The notes under the pieces were generated by a model. The model was not told the DNA's origin and searched no databases. It worked only from the letters and a program-made list of their open reading frames with translations. A stretch of DNA of 64,000 nucleotides from Streptomyces sp. SA15 (GTDB taxonomy: Bacteria; Actinomycetota; Actinomycetes; Streptomycetales; Streptomycetaceae): contig NZ_NTGE01000163.1 in the NCBI RefSeq assembly GCF_002291145.1, positions 39,533 through 103,532 of the forward strand, given 5' to 3'. Shown piece by piece: positions 53,794 through 62,444 of this stretch (position 1 is its first letter; each line of letters begins with the position of its first letter). Position numbers and translations under genes: made by a program.

Positions 53794-56076
53794 TCAACTC
53801 CCCAGGCTGAGCCGGGGTTTCGGAGCATCCGTCCGCCCCGTCTGCGGACGGCGGCTGCCCGCCCGGTACGGTGCCGGCCAGACGACTCCCGGCCCTTCGT
53901 AGCCCTGCTCGGCCGCCGCGTGCAGCGTCCAGTGGGGGTCGTAGAGGTGGGGGCGGGCCAGGGCGCACAGGTCCGTACGACCGGCCAGGATCAGCGAGTT
54001 GACGTCGTCCCAGGAGGAGATCGCGCCGACGGCGATCACCGGGATCCCCACCTCGTGGCGGATCCGGTCGGCGTACGGCGTCTGGTACGACCGCCCGAAC
54101 TCCGGGTGTTCGTCGGCCACGACCTGCCCGGTCGACACGTCGATCGCGTCGGCGCCGTGTGCGGCGAAGGCGCGGGCGATCTCGACGGCGTCCTCGGCGG
54201 TGGTCCCGCCCTCGGCCCAGTCGGTGGCGGAGATGCGGACGGTCATGGGCTTCTCCTGCGGCCACACGCTCCGGACGGCGTCGAAGACCTCCAGCGGGAA
54301 GCGCAGCCGCCGCTCGAGCGAGCCGCCGTAGGCGTCCGTACGCTGATTGGTGAGCGGGGAGAGGAAGCCGGAGAGCAAGTAGCCGTGGGCGCAGTGCAGT
54401 TCGAGAAGGTCGAAGCCGGCGCGTGCGGCGCGCCCGGCAGCCGAGGTGAACTGCTCGCGGAGGTCGGTGAGTTGGGCGCGGGAGAGTGCGCGCGGGGTCT
54501 GGCTGTACGGCTTGTACGGGAGCGGGGACGCGGCCACGAGTGGCCAGTTGCCGTCCTCCAGGGGCTCGTCGATGCCCTCCCACATCAGCTTGGTCGAGCC
54601 CTTGCGCCCACTGTGGCCGAGTTGCACGCCGATCGCGGTGCCGGGGGCCTGGGCGTGCACGAAGTCGGTGATCCGCCTCCAGGCCTCGGCCTGCCTGCCG
54701 GTGTAGAGGCCGGTGCAGCCGGGCGTGATCCGTCCCTCCGCGCTGACGCACACCATTTCGGTCATCACCAGCCCGGCGCCGCCGAGCGCCCGTGCGCCCA
54801 GGTGGACGAGGTGGAAGTCGCCGGGGAGGCCGTCGGTGGCCGAGTACATGTCCATGGGCGAGACGACGACCCGGTTGCGCAGGGTCAGGCCGCGCAGCCG
54901 GAACGGGGTGAACATCGGGGGCGTGCCGGGCGGGCAGCCGAACGCGCGCTCCACCGACTCGGTGAAGCGGGCGTCGCGCAGCCGCAGGTTGTCGTGGGTG
55001 ACGCGGCGGCTGCGGGTGAGCAGGTTGAAGGCGAACTGGCGGGGCGGCTGGTCGAGGTGGAGGCCGAGGTTCTCGAACCACTCCAGGCTGGCTCGGGCGG
55101 CGCGCTGGGTGGAGGCGACGACGGGACGCCGCTCCTCCTCATAAGCCCGCAGCGCCTTCCGCAGTGAGTCCTGTTCCTCGAGACACGCCGCCAGCGCGAG
55201 GGCGTCCTCGACGGCCAGTTTGGTGCCGGAGCCGATGGAGAAGTGGGCGGTGTGGGCGGCGTCGCCGAGCAGAACGATGTTGTCGTGCGACCAGCGCTCG
55301 TTGACCACCGTACGGAAGGTGGTCCACGCCGGCTTGTTGGACTTGAGCGGCCGCCCGCCCAGCGCGTCCGCGAAGATCTTGGCGCAGCGGGCGATCGACT
55401 CCTGCGGGGTGATTTCGTCGAACCCGGCAGCGTGCCAGACCTCCTCGCGCATCTCGATGATGACGGTGGAGGCGTCGGGCGCGTACGGGTAGCCATGCAG
55501 TTGCATCACGCCGTGTTCGGTCTCGGCGATCTCGAAGCGGAAGGATGTGAAGGCGAAGTCCGCAGCGAGCCAGATGTAGCGGCAGTGGTGGGCGGCCACA
55601 TGGGGGCGGAACACATGGGTGTAGGCCTCGCGGGTGGTGCTGTGCACACCGTCGGCCGCGATGACGAGGTCGTACGTCTCTGCCAGCCAGGCGGGGTATG
55701 GGGCCTCGGTGCGGAAGCGGAGCTCTACGCCAAGGGTGCGGCAGCGGTCGTGAAGGATTTGCAGGAGCCGTTTTCTGCCGAGGGCCGCGAAGCCGTGTCC
55801 TCCGGAGGTGTGGCGGGTGCCTCGGTGGACGATGTCTATGTCGTCCCAGCGGATGAAGTCTCTCTGGAGGGCCTCGTAGACCACGGGGTCGGCGTGTTCG
55901 ATGCCGCCCAGGGTTTCGTCGGAGAGGACTACTCCGAAGCCGAAGGTGTCGTGGGGGGCGTTGCGTTCCCAGACGGTTACTTCGCGGGACGGGTCGAGGC
56001 GTTTGAGGAGGGTGGCGGCGTAGAGGCCGCCGGGGCCGCCGCCGATGATTGCGATGCGTTGGGGGTGGCTGGTCAT
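53794..56076 (-). CDS. Bifunctional aryl-CoA monooxygenase / OYE-type reductase
   Basis: A 760-aa two-flavin enzyme. The N-terminal half is an FAD monooxygenase of the salicylyl-CoA 5-hydroxylase type (RIAIIGGGPGGLYAATLL; later LLGDAAHTAHFSIGSGTKLA). The C-terminal half (from about residue 395) is an old-yellow-enzyme barrel (PFRLRGLTLRNRVVVSPMDM, LHCAHGYLLSGFLSPLTNQR TDAYGGS). This architecture is that of 2-aminobenzoyl-CoA monooxygenase/reductase (ACMR) of Azoarcus evansii, which hydroxylates and reduces the ring in one enzyme. Downstream of the hydratase by 77 bp. Salicylyl-CoA is the alternative substrate. Confidence 0.9.
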   Translation of the reverse strand: MTSHPQRIAIIGGGPGGLYAATLLKRLDPSREVTVWERNAPHDTFGFGVVLSDETLGGIEHADPVVYEALQRDFIRWDDIDIVHRGTRHTSGGHGFAALGRKRLLQILHDRCRTLGVELRFRTEAPYPAWLAETYDLVIAADGVHSTTREAYTHVFRPHVAAHHCRYIWLAADFAFTSFRFEIAETEHGVMQLHGYPYAPDASTVIIEMREEVWHAAGFDEITPQESIARCAKIFADALGGRPLKSNKPAWTTFRTVVNERWSHDNIVLLGDAAHTAHFSIGSGTKLAVEDALALAACLEEQDSLRKALRAYEEERRPVVASTQRAARASLEWFENLGLHLDQPPRQFAFNLLTRSRRVTHDNLRLRDARFTESVERAFGCPPGTPPMFTPFRLRGLTLRNRVVVSPMDMYSATDGLPGDFHLVHLGARALGGAGLVMTEMVCVSAEGRITPGCTGLYTGRQAEAWRRITDFVHAQAPGTAIGVQLGHSGRKGSTKLMWEGIDEPLEDGNWPLVAASPLPYKPYSQTPRALSRAQLTDLREQFTSAAGRAARAGFDLLELHCAHGYLLSGFLSPLTNQRTDAYGGSLERRLRFPLEVFDAVRSVWPQEKPMTVRISATDWAEGGTTAEDAVEIARAFAAHGADAIDVSTGQVVADEHPEFGRSYQTPYADRIRHEVGIPVIAVGAISSWDDVNSLILAGRTDLCALARPHLYDPHWTLHAAAEQGYEGPGVVWPAPYRAGSRRPQTGRTDAPKPRLSLGS

Positions 56077-56153
56077 CGCGGGCGGTTGTACATCGTGTGT
56101 GGCTGGTCGCGCAGTTCCCCGCGCCCCTGAGGTACGTGCACCTGAGGTGGGCA

Positions 56154-56981
56154 TTACCGTCCCCGCCACTTCGGTGGGCGCTTTTCCGTGAACGCCGCGT
56201 GGAACTCTGCGTAATCCTCGCCGTTCATCAGCAGGGCCTGGGTCGATGCGTCCAGCTCGACCGAGGCGGCCAGCGGCATGTCCAGCTCCGCCGTGAGCAG
56301 CGCCTTGGTCTGGGCGTATGCCAAGGCCGGGCCCTCGGCCAGACGGTGGGCCAGCGCCTGTGCGGCTTCGTCCGCCCGCCCCTCCTCCGTCAGTTCGCTG
56401 ATCAGGCCGATCCGCTCGGCCTCGGGCGCCCGTACCGGTTCCCCGAGCATGAGCAGCCGCGTCGCGTGGCCCAGTCCGACGACCCGGGGCAGCAGATAGG
56501 CCGCGCCCATGTCGCCGCCGGACAGTCCGACCCGGGTGAAGAGGAAGGCGAAGCGGGCGCTCGGATCGGCGACGCGGAAGTCCGCCGCCAGCGCCAGCAC
56601 CGCCCCCGCGCCCGCCGCCACCCCGTGCACCGCCGCGATCACCGGGAACGGACACTCCCGTACGGCCCGCACGACCTGCCCGGTCATCCGGTTGAAGTCG
56701 AGGAGCTGGGCGGTGTCCATGGCCAGGGTGGCGCCGATGATCTCGTCGACGTCGCCGCCGGAGCAGAAGCCGCGTCCCTCGCCGGCCAGCACCAGGGCGC
56801 GTACGGACCGCTCCCGGGACAGTTCGGCGAGCAGGTCGCGCAGGTCGGCGTAGGCGCCGAAGGTGAGCGCGTTGAGCTTGTCGGGGCGGGCGAGGGTGAC
56901 GGTGGCGACGCCGTCGGCGACGGTGACGCGCAGATGCTGCCAGTGGGAGGTGCGGGCGGCGGAGCCGGTGAACGGACTCAT
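56154..56981 (-). CDS. Enoyl-CoA hydratase/isomerase family protein
   Basis: Crotonase-fold enzyme (275 aa). The oxyanion-hole segments are GEGRGFCSGGDVDEI and AAVHGVAAGAGAVLALAADF; the Glu at the second usual catalytic position is replaced in FTRVGLSGGDMGAAYLLP, where the first catalytic Glu is not evident, so it may act as an isomerase or ring hydrolase rather than a simple hydratase. ATG follows GAGGAGG. First gene of the operon with the bifunctional monooxygenase, behind a TGACTGTCGTCAC site. Confidence 0.88.
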   Translation of the reverse strand: MSPFTGSAARTSHWQHLRVTVADGVATVTLARPDKLNALTFGAYADLRDLLAELSRERSVRALVLAGEGRGFCSGGDVDEIIGATLAMDTAQLLDFNRMTGQVVRAVRECPFPVIAAVHGVAAGAGAVLALAADFRVADPSARFAFLFTRVGLSGGDMGAAYLLPRVVGLGHATRLLMLGEPVRAPEAERIGLISELTEEGRADEAAQALAHRLAEGPALAYAQTKALLTAELDMPLAASVELDASTQALLMNGEDYAEFHAAFTEKRPPKWRGR

Positions 56982-57062
56982 GGGGTGCGGCCTCCTCGTG
57001 GGAGCGACGGGCACTGCCTCACGGACTCACGGAGCACTACTCCACGAAGTTATCACTCATCC

Positions 57063-57076
57063 GTGACTGTCGTCAC
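57063..57076. promoter_or_regulatory. Shared candidate PaaX-type operator (copy 2)
   Basis: GTGACTGTCGTCAC has perfect 5-bp inverted arms (GTGAC/GTCAC) and lies about 85 bp upstream of the hydratase start. Thirteen bases are identical to 51146-51158. Confidence 0.65.
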
Positions 57077-57308
57077 GAGTCCGCGATACAGACGGACGGA
57101 TGCGCGTGACCCGGATCCGACCCCGCTCCGTCACATCCGTCACGGCTCGTCGACACCCCCGTAACGGCGGGAGCAACCGCGCGAGGCCCGCCGTTCACCC
57201 GGGTAAGCCGCCCGGCAAGGGGGCCGACGGTCCCGTACGGTGCCCGTCGGACGCCTCTGCCGGGTGGCCCCGTACCATTCATCAGGTTGAAAGCAGGACA
57301 GCCTGCTC

Positions 57309-57767
57309 ATGAACGGACCCGCCTTGTACGAACGCCCCTCCGCCTCCGCCTCCGCTTCTTGGCGCATCGCGCTGCCGCACTCCGTCGCGGCCGTGCCCGT
57401 GGCCCGCGCCTTGGTGCGCACGGCGCTGGCGGAGCTGGAGCACGGGGCCGACAGCGACACCGCGGAACTGCTCACGGCGGAGCTGGTGGCGAACGCCGTG
57501 GAGCACACCGCCGGCGACGCGCCGATCGAGCTCGTGGTGGAGCTGCTGCCGACCGGCTGCCGGGTGGAGGTGCACGACCCGGACCCGGTGCCGCCCGGCG
57601 ACCTCACGCGTCCGGCGGACACCGAGCCCGATCCCTGGCAGGAGCACGGGCGCGGTCTGCTGCTGATCCGCACGCTCAGTTCGTCCTGCGGCCACCGCTC
57701 CACCGAGTCCGGCAAGGCGGTGTGGTTCAGGCTGCCGTCGATACCGCGTCAGCGGCGTCCGGTATGA
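57309..57767 (+). CDS. ATP-binding regulatory protein (HATPase_c_2, RsbW-like)
   Basis: A 152-aa GHKL ATPase of the anti-sigma type: TAELLTAELVANAVEHTAGD is the N-box, VHDPDPVPP the G1-like loop and EHGRGLLLIRTLSSSCGHR the G2. Streptomyces has many such single-domain proteins; partners are unknown and no sigma factor is adjacent. The N-terminus has a Ser/Ala stretch (PSASASASW). ATG has AGGA ten bases upstream. Convergent with the carbamoyltransferase gene. Confidence 0.82.
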   Translation: MNGPALYERPSASASASWRIALPHSVAAVPVARALVRTALAELEHGADSDTAELLTAELVANAVEHTAGDAPIELVVELLPTGCRVEVHDPDPVPPGDLTRPADTEPDPWQEHGRGLLLIRTLSSSCGHRSTESGKAVWFRLPSIPRQRRPV

Positions 57768-57802
57768 CCGTCCCCGCGAAGAACGCGAGAAGCAAGGACT
57801 GA

Positions 57803-58816
57803 TCAGGCCAGCGTGGCCACGAGGACCGCCTTGATCGTGTGCATACGGTTCTCCGCCTCGTCGAAGACCACCGAGTGCGCCGACTCGAAGACCTCGTCCG
57901 TGACCTCGAGGGACTCCAGGCCGTGGGACTCGTGGATCTCGCGCCCGACCTTGGTGCCGAGGTCGTGGAAGGCGGGCAGGCAGTGCAGGAACTTCACATC
58001 CGGGTTGCCGGTGGCGCGCAGGACGTCCATGGTCACGGCGTACGGGCCGAGCGCGGCGATCCGCTCGTCCCAGACCTCCTTGGGCTCGCCCATGGAGACC
58101 CAGACGTCGGTGGCGACGAAGTCGGCGCCCGCGACGCCCTCCTCCACGGACTCGGTGAGCACGATGGCGGCACCACTGCCCTCGGCCAGCTCGCGGGCCC
58201 GGGCGACGACGTCGTCACTGGGCCAGTACTGCTTGGGCGCGACGATACGGACGTCCAGGCCGAGCAGCGCGCCGGTGATCAGATAGGAGTTGCCCATGTT
58301 GAAGCGGGCGTCGCCGAGGTAGGCGAGGACGAAACCGTCCTCGACGAGGTCCTTGCTGCAGTGCTCGGTCATGGTGAGCACGTCGGCGAGCATCTGGGTG
58401 GGGTGCCAGTGGTCGGTGAGGCCGTTGTAGACGGGCACGCCGGCGTACGCGGCAAGCTCCTCGACCTTGGCCTGACTGTCCCCGCGGTACTCGATCGCGT
58501 CGTACATCCGGCCCAGCACCCGCGCGGTGTCCTTCACGGACTCCTTGTGACCGATCTGCGAACCCGAGGGGTCGAGGTACGTCGTCGAGGCGCCCTGGTC
58601 GGCGGCGGCGACCTCGAACGCGCAGCGCGTGCGGGTGGAGGTCTTCTCGAAGATCAGCGCGATGTTCCTGCCCCGCAGGTACTGGGTCTCCGCCCCCGCC
58701 TTCTTCGCGGCCTTGAGTTCCGCGGCCAGTTCGATCAGACCGCGGAACTCGCCCTCGGTGAAGTCCAGCTCCTTGAGGAAGTGGCGGCCGGCGAGGGTGG
58801 TCGGGACTGTCGCCAT
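57803..58816 (-). CDS. arcB: Ornithine carbamoyltransferase (catabolic type by context)
   Basis: Interconverts ornithine plus carbamoyl phosphate and citrulline (337 aa, cytoplasmic). Carbamoyl-phosphate loop STRTRCAFE (near 59-67), DHWHPTQ, and the ornithine-side HCLPAFHD are intact. The longer length and the arginine deiminase gene upstream on the same strand suggest the catabolic direction (citrulline to carbamoyl phosphate). In S. coelicolor the orthologue is annotated argF. ATG follows GGAG by eight bases. Confidence 0.92.
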   Translation of the reverse strand: MATVPTTLAGRHFLKELDFTEGEFRGLIELAAELKAAKKAGAETQYLRGRNIALIFEKTSTRTRCAFEVAAADQGASTTYLDPSGSQIGHKESVKDTARVLGRMYDAIEYRGDSQAKVEELAAYAGVPVYNGLTDHWHPTQMLADVLTMTEHCSKDLVEDGFVLAYLGDARFNMGNSYLITGALLGLDVRIVAPKQYWPSDDVVARARELAEGSGAAIVLTESVEEGVAGADFVATDVWVSMGEPKEVWDERIAALGPYAVTMDVLRATGNPDVKFLHCLPAFHDLGTKVGREIHESHGLESLEVTDEVFESAHSVVFDEAENRMHTIKAVLVATLA

Positions 58817-58908
58817 GGGGGGCGCTCCAGGGGGACGAGAACAGGGACACTGGAAGTCTATACGACGATCAGCATTTCTATACAGCGGCGGCTCTCCACG
58901 GCCTCTCC

Positions 58909-58941
58909 ATACGGCCTCGCGTATCTATACGGCCTCGCGTA
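58909..58941. repeat. 18-bp tandem duplication across the arcA stop
   Basis: ATACGGCCTCGCGTA occurs at 58909-58923 and 58927-58941, an 18-bp period. The right copy encodes the last codons of arcA (REAV-stop region); the left copy lies just past the stop. Confidence 0.88.
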
Positions 58942-60145
58942 CGACCGGGCAGCTCATGCACCGCGGCCCGCCCCTCCCCCGCCCGAGCTCGCTGCCGGGG
59001 ATCTCTATCACCTCGATGCCCTGCTTGCGCAGATGCGTGTTGGTGGTGGCGTTGCGCTCGTAGGCGACGACGACGCCCGGCTCGACGGCCAGCACGTTGC
59101 AGCCGTCGTCCCACTGCTCGCGCTCGGCGGAGTGCACGTCCTGGGTCGCGGTCAGGACGCGGATCTCGCTCAGTCCGAGGGCTGCGGCGATCGCGCGGTG
59201 CATGTGCTCCGGCGGGTGGTCGGTGACCTTCAGCTCCTCGCCGACGCCCGGTTCGATGGTGTACGAGCGGAGCATGCCGAGCCCCGCGTACTGGGTGAAG
59301 GTGTCGCCGTCGACCATCGTCATCACGGTGTCGAGGTGCATGAGGGCGCGCCGTTTCGGCATGTCGAGGGCCACGATCGTCTGCGCGGAGCCGGCGGTGA
59401 ACAGCTTGTGCGCGAGCATCTCGACGGCCTGGGGGGTCGTCCGCTCGCTCATGCCGATGAGGACCGCGCCGTTGCCGATGACCAGGACGTCCCCGCCCTC
59501 GATGGTGGACGGGTAGTCGGCCTGCCCCTCGGACCAGACATTGAACGTTTCGTCACGGAACAGCGGGTGGTGCCGGTAGATCGCCTCGAAGTGCACGGTC
59601 TCGCGCTGCCGGGCGGGCCAGCGCATGGCGTTGATGGAGACGCCGTCGTAGATCCAGGCGGAGGTGTCGCGAGTGAAGAGGTGGTTGGGCAGGGGGGCGA
59701 GCAGGAAGTCGTCGAGCTCCATGACGTGGAAGCGCACGGAGGTCGGCTCCGCGTGCGCGTCCAGGAACTCCCGCTTGGTCATGCCGCCGACGAGCGCGTC
59801 GGCCAGCTCCCGGGCGGGCAGGGTCTCGAAGGCGGCCCGGAGGTGGCCGGTGGCGAGCACCCCGTACTCCTTCTCGTCGAAGACCCGGTCCAGGACGAGC
59901 GCTCGGGCCGCCGGGATCTCCAGGGCCTCGGTCAGCAGGTCGCCGAAGAGGTGCACGGCGACCCCGCGGTCGCGCAGCACGTCGGCGAACCCGTCGTGCT
60001 CGGCGCGTGCCCGGCGCACCCACAGCACGTCGTCGAAGAGGAGGGCGTCCTTGTTGCTGGGGGTGAGCCTTTTGAGCTCGAGATCCGGCCGGTGCAGGAT
60101 GACGCGGCGCAGCCGCCCGGCCTCGGAGTCGACATGGAATCCCAT
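58925..60145 (-). CDS. arcA: Arginine deiminase
   Basis: Hydrolyses arginine to citrulline and ammonia (406 aa). Guanidino-modifying fold with HRPDLELKRLTPSNKD, FTRDTSAWIYDG, EGGDVLVIGNGAVLIGMSER T, a MHLDTV His motif, and the nucleophile Cys in GGPRCMSCP near residue 396. ATG at 60145 has GGAGG only one base upstream, and a GTG at 60178 is in frame, so the start is uncertain. Pairs with the downstream carbamoyltransferase; no carbamate kinase or antiporter gene is visible, so the full arc pathway is not complete here. Confidence 0.93.
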   Translation of the reverse strand: MGFHVDSEAGRLRRVILHRPDLELKRLTPSNKDALLFDDVLWVRRARAEHDGFADVLRDRGVAVHLFGDLLTEALEIPAARALVLDRVFDEKEYGVLATGHLRAAFETLPARELADALVGGMTKREFLDAHAEPTSVRFHVMELDDFLLAPLPNHLFTRDTSAWIYDGVSINAMRWPARQRETVHFEAIYRHHPLFRDETFNVWSEGQADYPSTIEGGDVLVIGNGAVLIGMSERTTPQAVEMLAHKLFTAGSAQTIVALDMPKRRALMHLDTVMTMVDGDTFTQYAGLGMLRSYTIEPGVGEELKVTDHPPEHMHRAIAAALGLSEIRVLTATQDVHSAEREQWDDGCNVLAVEPGVVVAYERNATTNTHLRKQGIEVIEIPGSELGRGRGGPRCMSCPVVREAV

Positions 60146-60277
60146 GCCTCCATCCTGACCACCGGAGACCGTGTTCACCCGCTGGTCGACCGTTTCCGCA
60201 CGACCTTGTTTTCGTCTCCTTGACGAGAATCGGGACGGACGATCGGCTGCCGATCGGCTTCAGGCGCGTGGCCGGGG

Positions 60278-62017
60278 TCAACCGCTCGGCAGTGGCTGTC
60301 GGATCAGTTCCGGGCGGGCCAGCATTCGGCGGGAGGCGCGGCCCGGGTCGAGGGCGGCACGGGCGACGATCCAGCCCGCGAGGGCGTGCGGTTCGGCCGG
60401 GTCGGCGGCCAGTTCGTCGGCGTACGCGGTGAGCGCGGCGGCCGGATTCCCGGCGGCGAGGTGCTCGTCGGCGGTGCGCGGGGCGGCGGGAGGGGTGGCG
60501 AAGGCGGGGGTGCGGACGTCCGGCCAGGAGGTGCGGTCGGGGCGGAAGCGGGGGGTGCCGGCCGCGTCCGTGGCGTCGGACACCGGAAGTACGTTGCGCA
60601 GACGCCACTCGGTGCGGTGCAGCGCGGCGGCCGCACGGGCGCGGGTCAGGGCGGCCGGGGGTACGGGTTCGCGCAGCCAGCCGTCCAGGGTGCGCGCGAG
60701 GGCCGACACCAGGGCGCGGCCCTGGGTGGTGAGACGGCCCTCGGCGAGCAGGGTGCGCACCACGAGCCGGCTCTGCAGGCGGCGCAGCGCGAAGTGGTAG
60801 CCGGCCTCGTCGGCCGACCGGCCGTCCCCCGCGCAGGCCAGGCGGTCCCGCCAGAAGCCCGCGACGCCGGTGAAGGCGTACGCGCCGTGCAGCAGGCCGG
60901 TGAGATGGCGCGGGTCGGGACGCCAGGGGGCGTAGTAACGCTCCGCCCTGTCGTCCTCGAGCAACGGGAAGAGGTGCAGCAGGGCGGCCAGCTTGCTGTG
61001 CTGGAACTCGTGGACGAGCGTCTCGGCGAGGGCGAGCGCGCGGGAGGGCCGGGCGATCACCATGGCGCCGAAGGAGTCGCCGCTGGACGCGGAGACCAGC
61101 ACGGCCGGCGGGGCGGGCGGCACGGCGCCGGTACGGCCCCAGGGCACGACGGAGCGGATCGCGGCCGGGTCGATCCGCCCGGGCCCGGTACCGCCCGGCA
61201 CGGCGAGCACCGCGACGGCCTCCTCGAACAGCCGCTGCCACGCCCGCGCCTCCGCGGCTTCCAGCCGGGCGGGCGGCAGGGGGTCGTCCAGGTCACGGTA
61301 GGGATCGAGGTCGTCGAGGGGTATGGCGACGGGTCCGGCGGGGCCGGGATGGGTGAGGGTGCGCAGGGGGAGCCAGGAGGACGCCGGGTCCAGCGGGTCG
61401 GATTCCTCTACGACGGCCTGGGCGCCCCCGATCGGTAACGGTGCCGTGGCCGGACGGATCGTCAGGGACGTCGTACCGCCGCCGCGCCCGGCCCCGGTGA
61501 GGGTCAGCTCTCCCCCGTCCGTGTGGGCCTGACCGACCGTCAACCCTCCTTTTCCGTCGGTGAGTCGGGCCAGTCCCAGGCCGGGAAGGGAGAGCGCGCC
61601 GTCGGTGAGGGGGACCGTCAGGTCGGCCTCCGTGCCGGCGCGCAGGGACGCCGTGACGGCCAGGGCGCACAGATGGCCCGCCTCCGCCCACAGCGGCGGG
61701 CCCGTCGCGGTGCCGTGCGCCCGGCGCAGTACATGGGCGAGCCAGGCGCCGGTCGCCGGGGCGAGCAGCAGCCGGTCGACCGGCTCGGGCGCCCGGGCCG
61801 CCGCCTCCTTCAGCACGCGCCATGCCTCGGCGGCCGGGGTCAGCGGTGTGGGCAGCGCGTCGAGGCGGTCCAGCAGCGTCCGCAGGAGCAGCAGCCGGCG
61901 CGCCCGCTCCCCCCGTTCGAGGAAGGCGACGGCCTCCGCGGAGCCGCCGCCCGCGGCCAGTTCCGCGAAGAGCCGCTCCGGCATGCGGAACGGGGCGGGG
62001 TGCGGCTCACTGGTCAT
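60278..62017 (-). CDS. HExxH-motif peptide-modification-type protein
   Basis: A 579-aa protein with HEFQH at residues 336-340 and an acidic EDD about 14 residues later, inside LVHEFQHSKLAALLHLFPLL, the hallmark of the HExxH-motif domain found near radical-SAM FxsB/FxsA systems; relatives have recently been described as peptide beta-hydroxylases rather than proteases. The N-terminal 330 residues are Leu/Ala/Gly-rich without a named domain, and the C-terminus ends in a TPR-like helix pair (ADEHLAAGNPAAALTAYADE L). It follows a short FxsA-like gene by 90 bp on the same strand. Function inferred. Confidence 0.75.
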   Translation of the reverse strand: MTSEPHPAPFRMPERLFAELAAGGGSAEAVAFLERGERARRLLLLRTLLDRLDALPTPLTPAAEAWRVLKEAAARAPEPVDRLLLAPATGAWLAHVLRRAHGTATGPPLWAEAGHLCALAVTASLRAGTEADLTVPLTDGALSLPGLGLARLTDGKGGLTVGQAHTDGGELTLTGAGRGGGTTSLTIRPATAPLPIGGAQAVVEESDPLDPASSWLPLRTLTHPGPAGPVAIPLDDLDPYRDLDDPLPPARLEAAEARAWQRLFEEAVAVLAVPGGTGPGRIDPAAIRSVVPWGRTGAVPPAPPAVLVSASSGDSFGAMVIARPSRALALAETLVHEFQHSKLAALLHLFPLLEDDRAERYYAPWRPDPRHLTGLLHGAYAFTGVAGFWRDRLACAGDGRSADEAGYHFALRRLQSRLVVRTLLAEGRLTTQGRALVSALARTLDGWLREPVPPAALTRARAAAALHRTEWRLRNVLPVSDATDAAGTPRFRPDRTSWPDVRTPAFATPPAAPRTADEHLAAGNPAAALTAYADELAADPAEPHALAGWIVARAALDPGRASRRMLARPELIRQPLPSG

Positions 62018-62107
62018 GGGCGGGGACCTCCGGTCGCGGGTGCGGGCATGCTGGGGCCCCGACGGGCGCAGGGGCCTCGTCAGGGTCTGCCGTAGGAACG
62101 GGCGGCG

Positions 62108-62338
62108 CTATTCGGCCCGGGCGCTTCCCCCTTCACCTCCGCCCCTGATGCCGCTGCGGGCGCGCAGGACCTCTTCGAGGAGACGGGCGGTCGGGCCGAG
62201 CGGGGCGAGACCGTCCACGGCGGTCAAGGGCAGCGCCGCGAGGTCCGCCAGATCCGACTCCCAGACGTCGGCATGCCTGGTGGCGGCCGACGCCTGGGCG
62301 GTGGCTGCGGGGTGGTGCGGTGCGGGCGGCCGGTCCAA
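62108..62338 (-). CDS. Short FxsA-like peptide, possible modification substrate
   Basis: A 76-aa protein read from TTG with GGGGGAG four bases upstream. The middle DLADLAALPLTAVDGLAPLG PTARLLEEVLR resembles the leader helix of FxsA-type precursors. The C-terminus (RSGIRGGGEGGSARAE) lacks the FxSxx end that names the family, so the core, if any, is different. Its place directly before the HExxH gene is the main argument for a precursor role. An accessory protein is the alternative. Confidence 0.5.
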   Translation of the reverse strand: MDRPPAPHHPAATAQASAATRHADVWESDLADLAALPLTAVDGLAPLGPTARLLEEVLRARSGIRGGGEGGSARAE

Positions 62339-62444
62339 GATGCTCCCCCTTCTCGCACGGTGGCACGCGATGCCCCGTGCCCGTGTCCTTTTCCATCATG
62401 GCCATTCCCGCCCGGGTCGAAAACCGTACGATCACGCCACCCGA

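Noticed and set aside
58817..58924. ARG box upstream of the carbamoyltransferase/after arcA
   Set aside because: The TATAC repeats here do not fit the ArgR consensus and are explained by duplication of the arcA 3' end.
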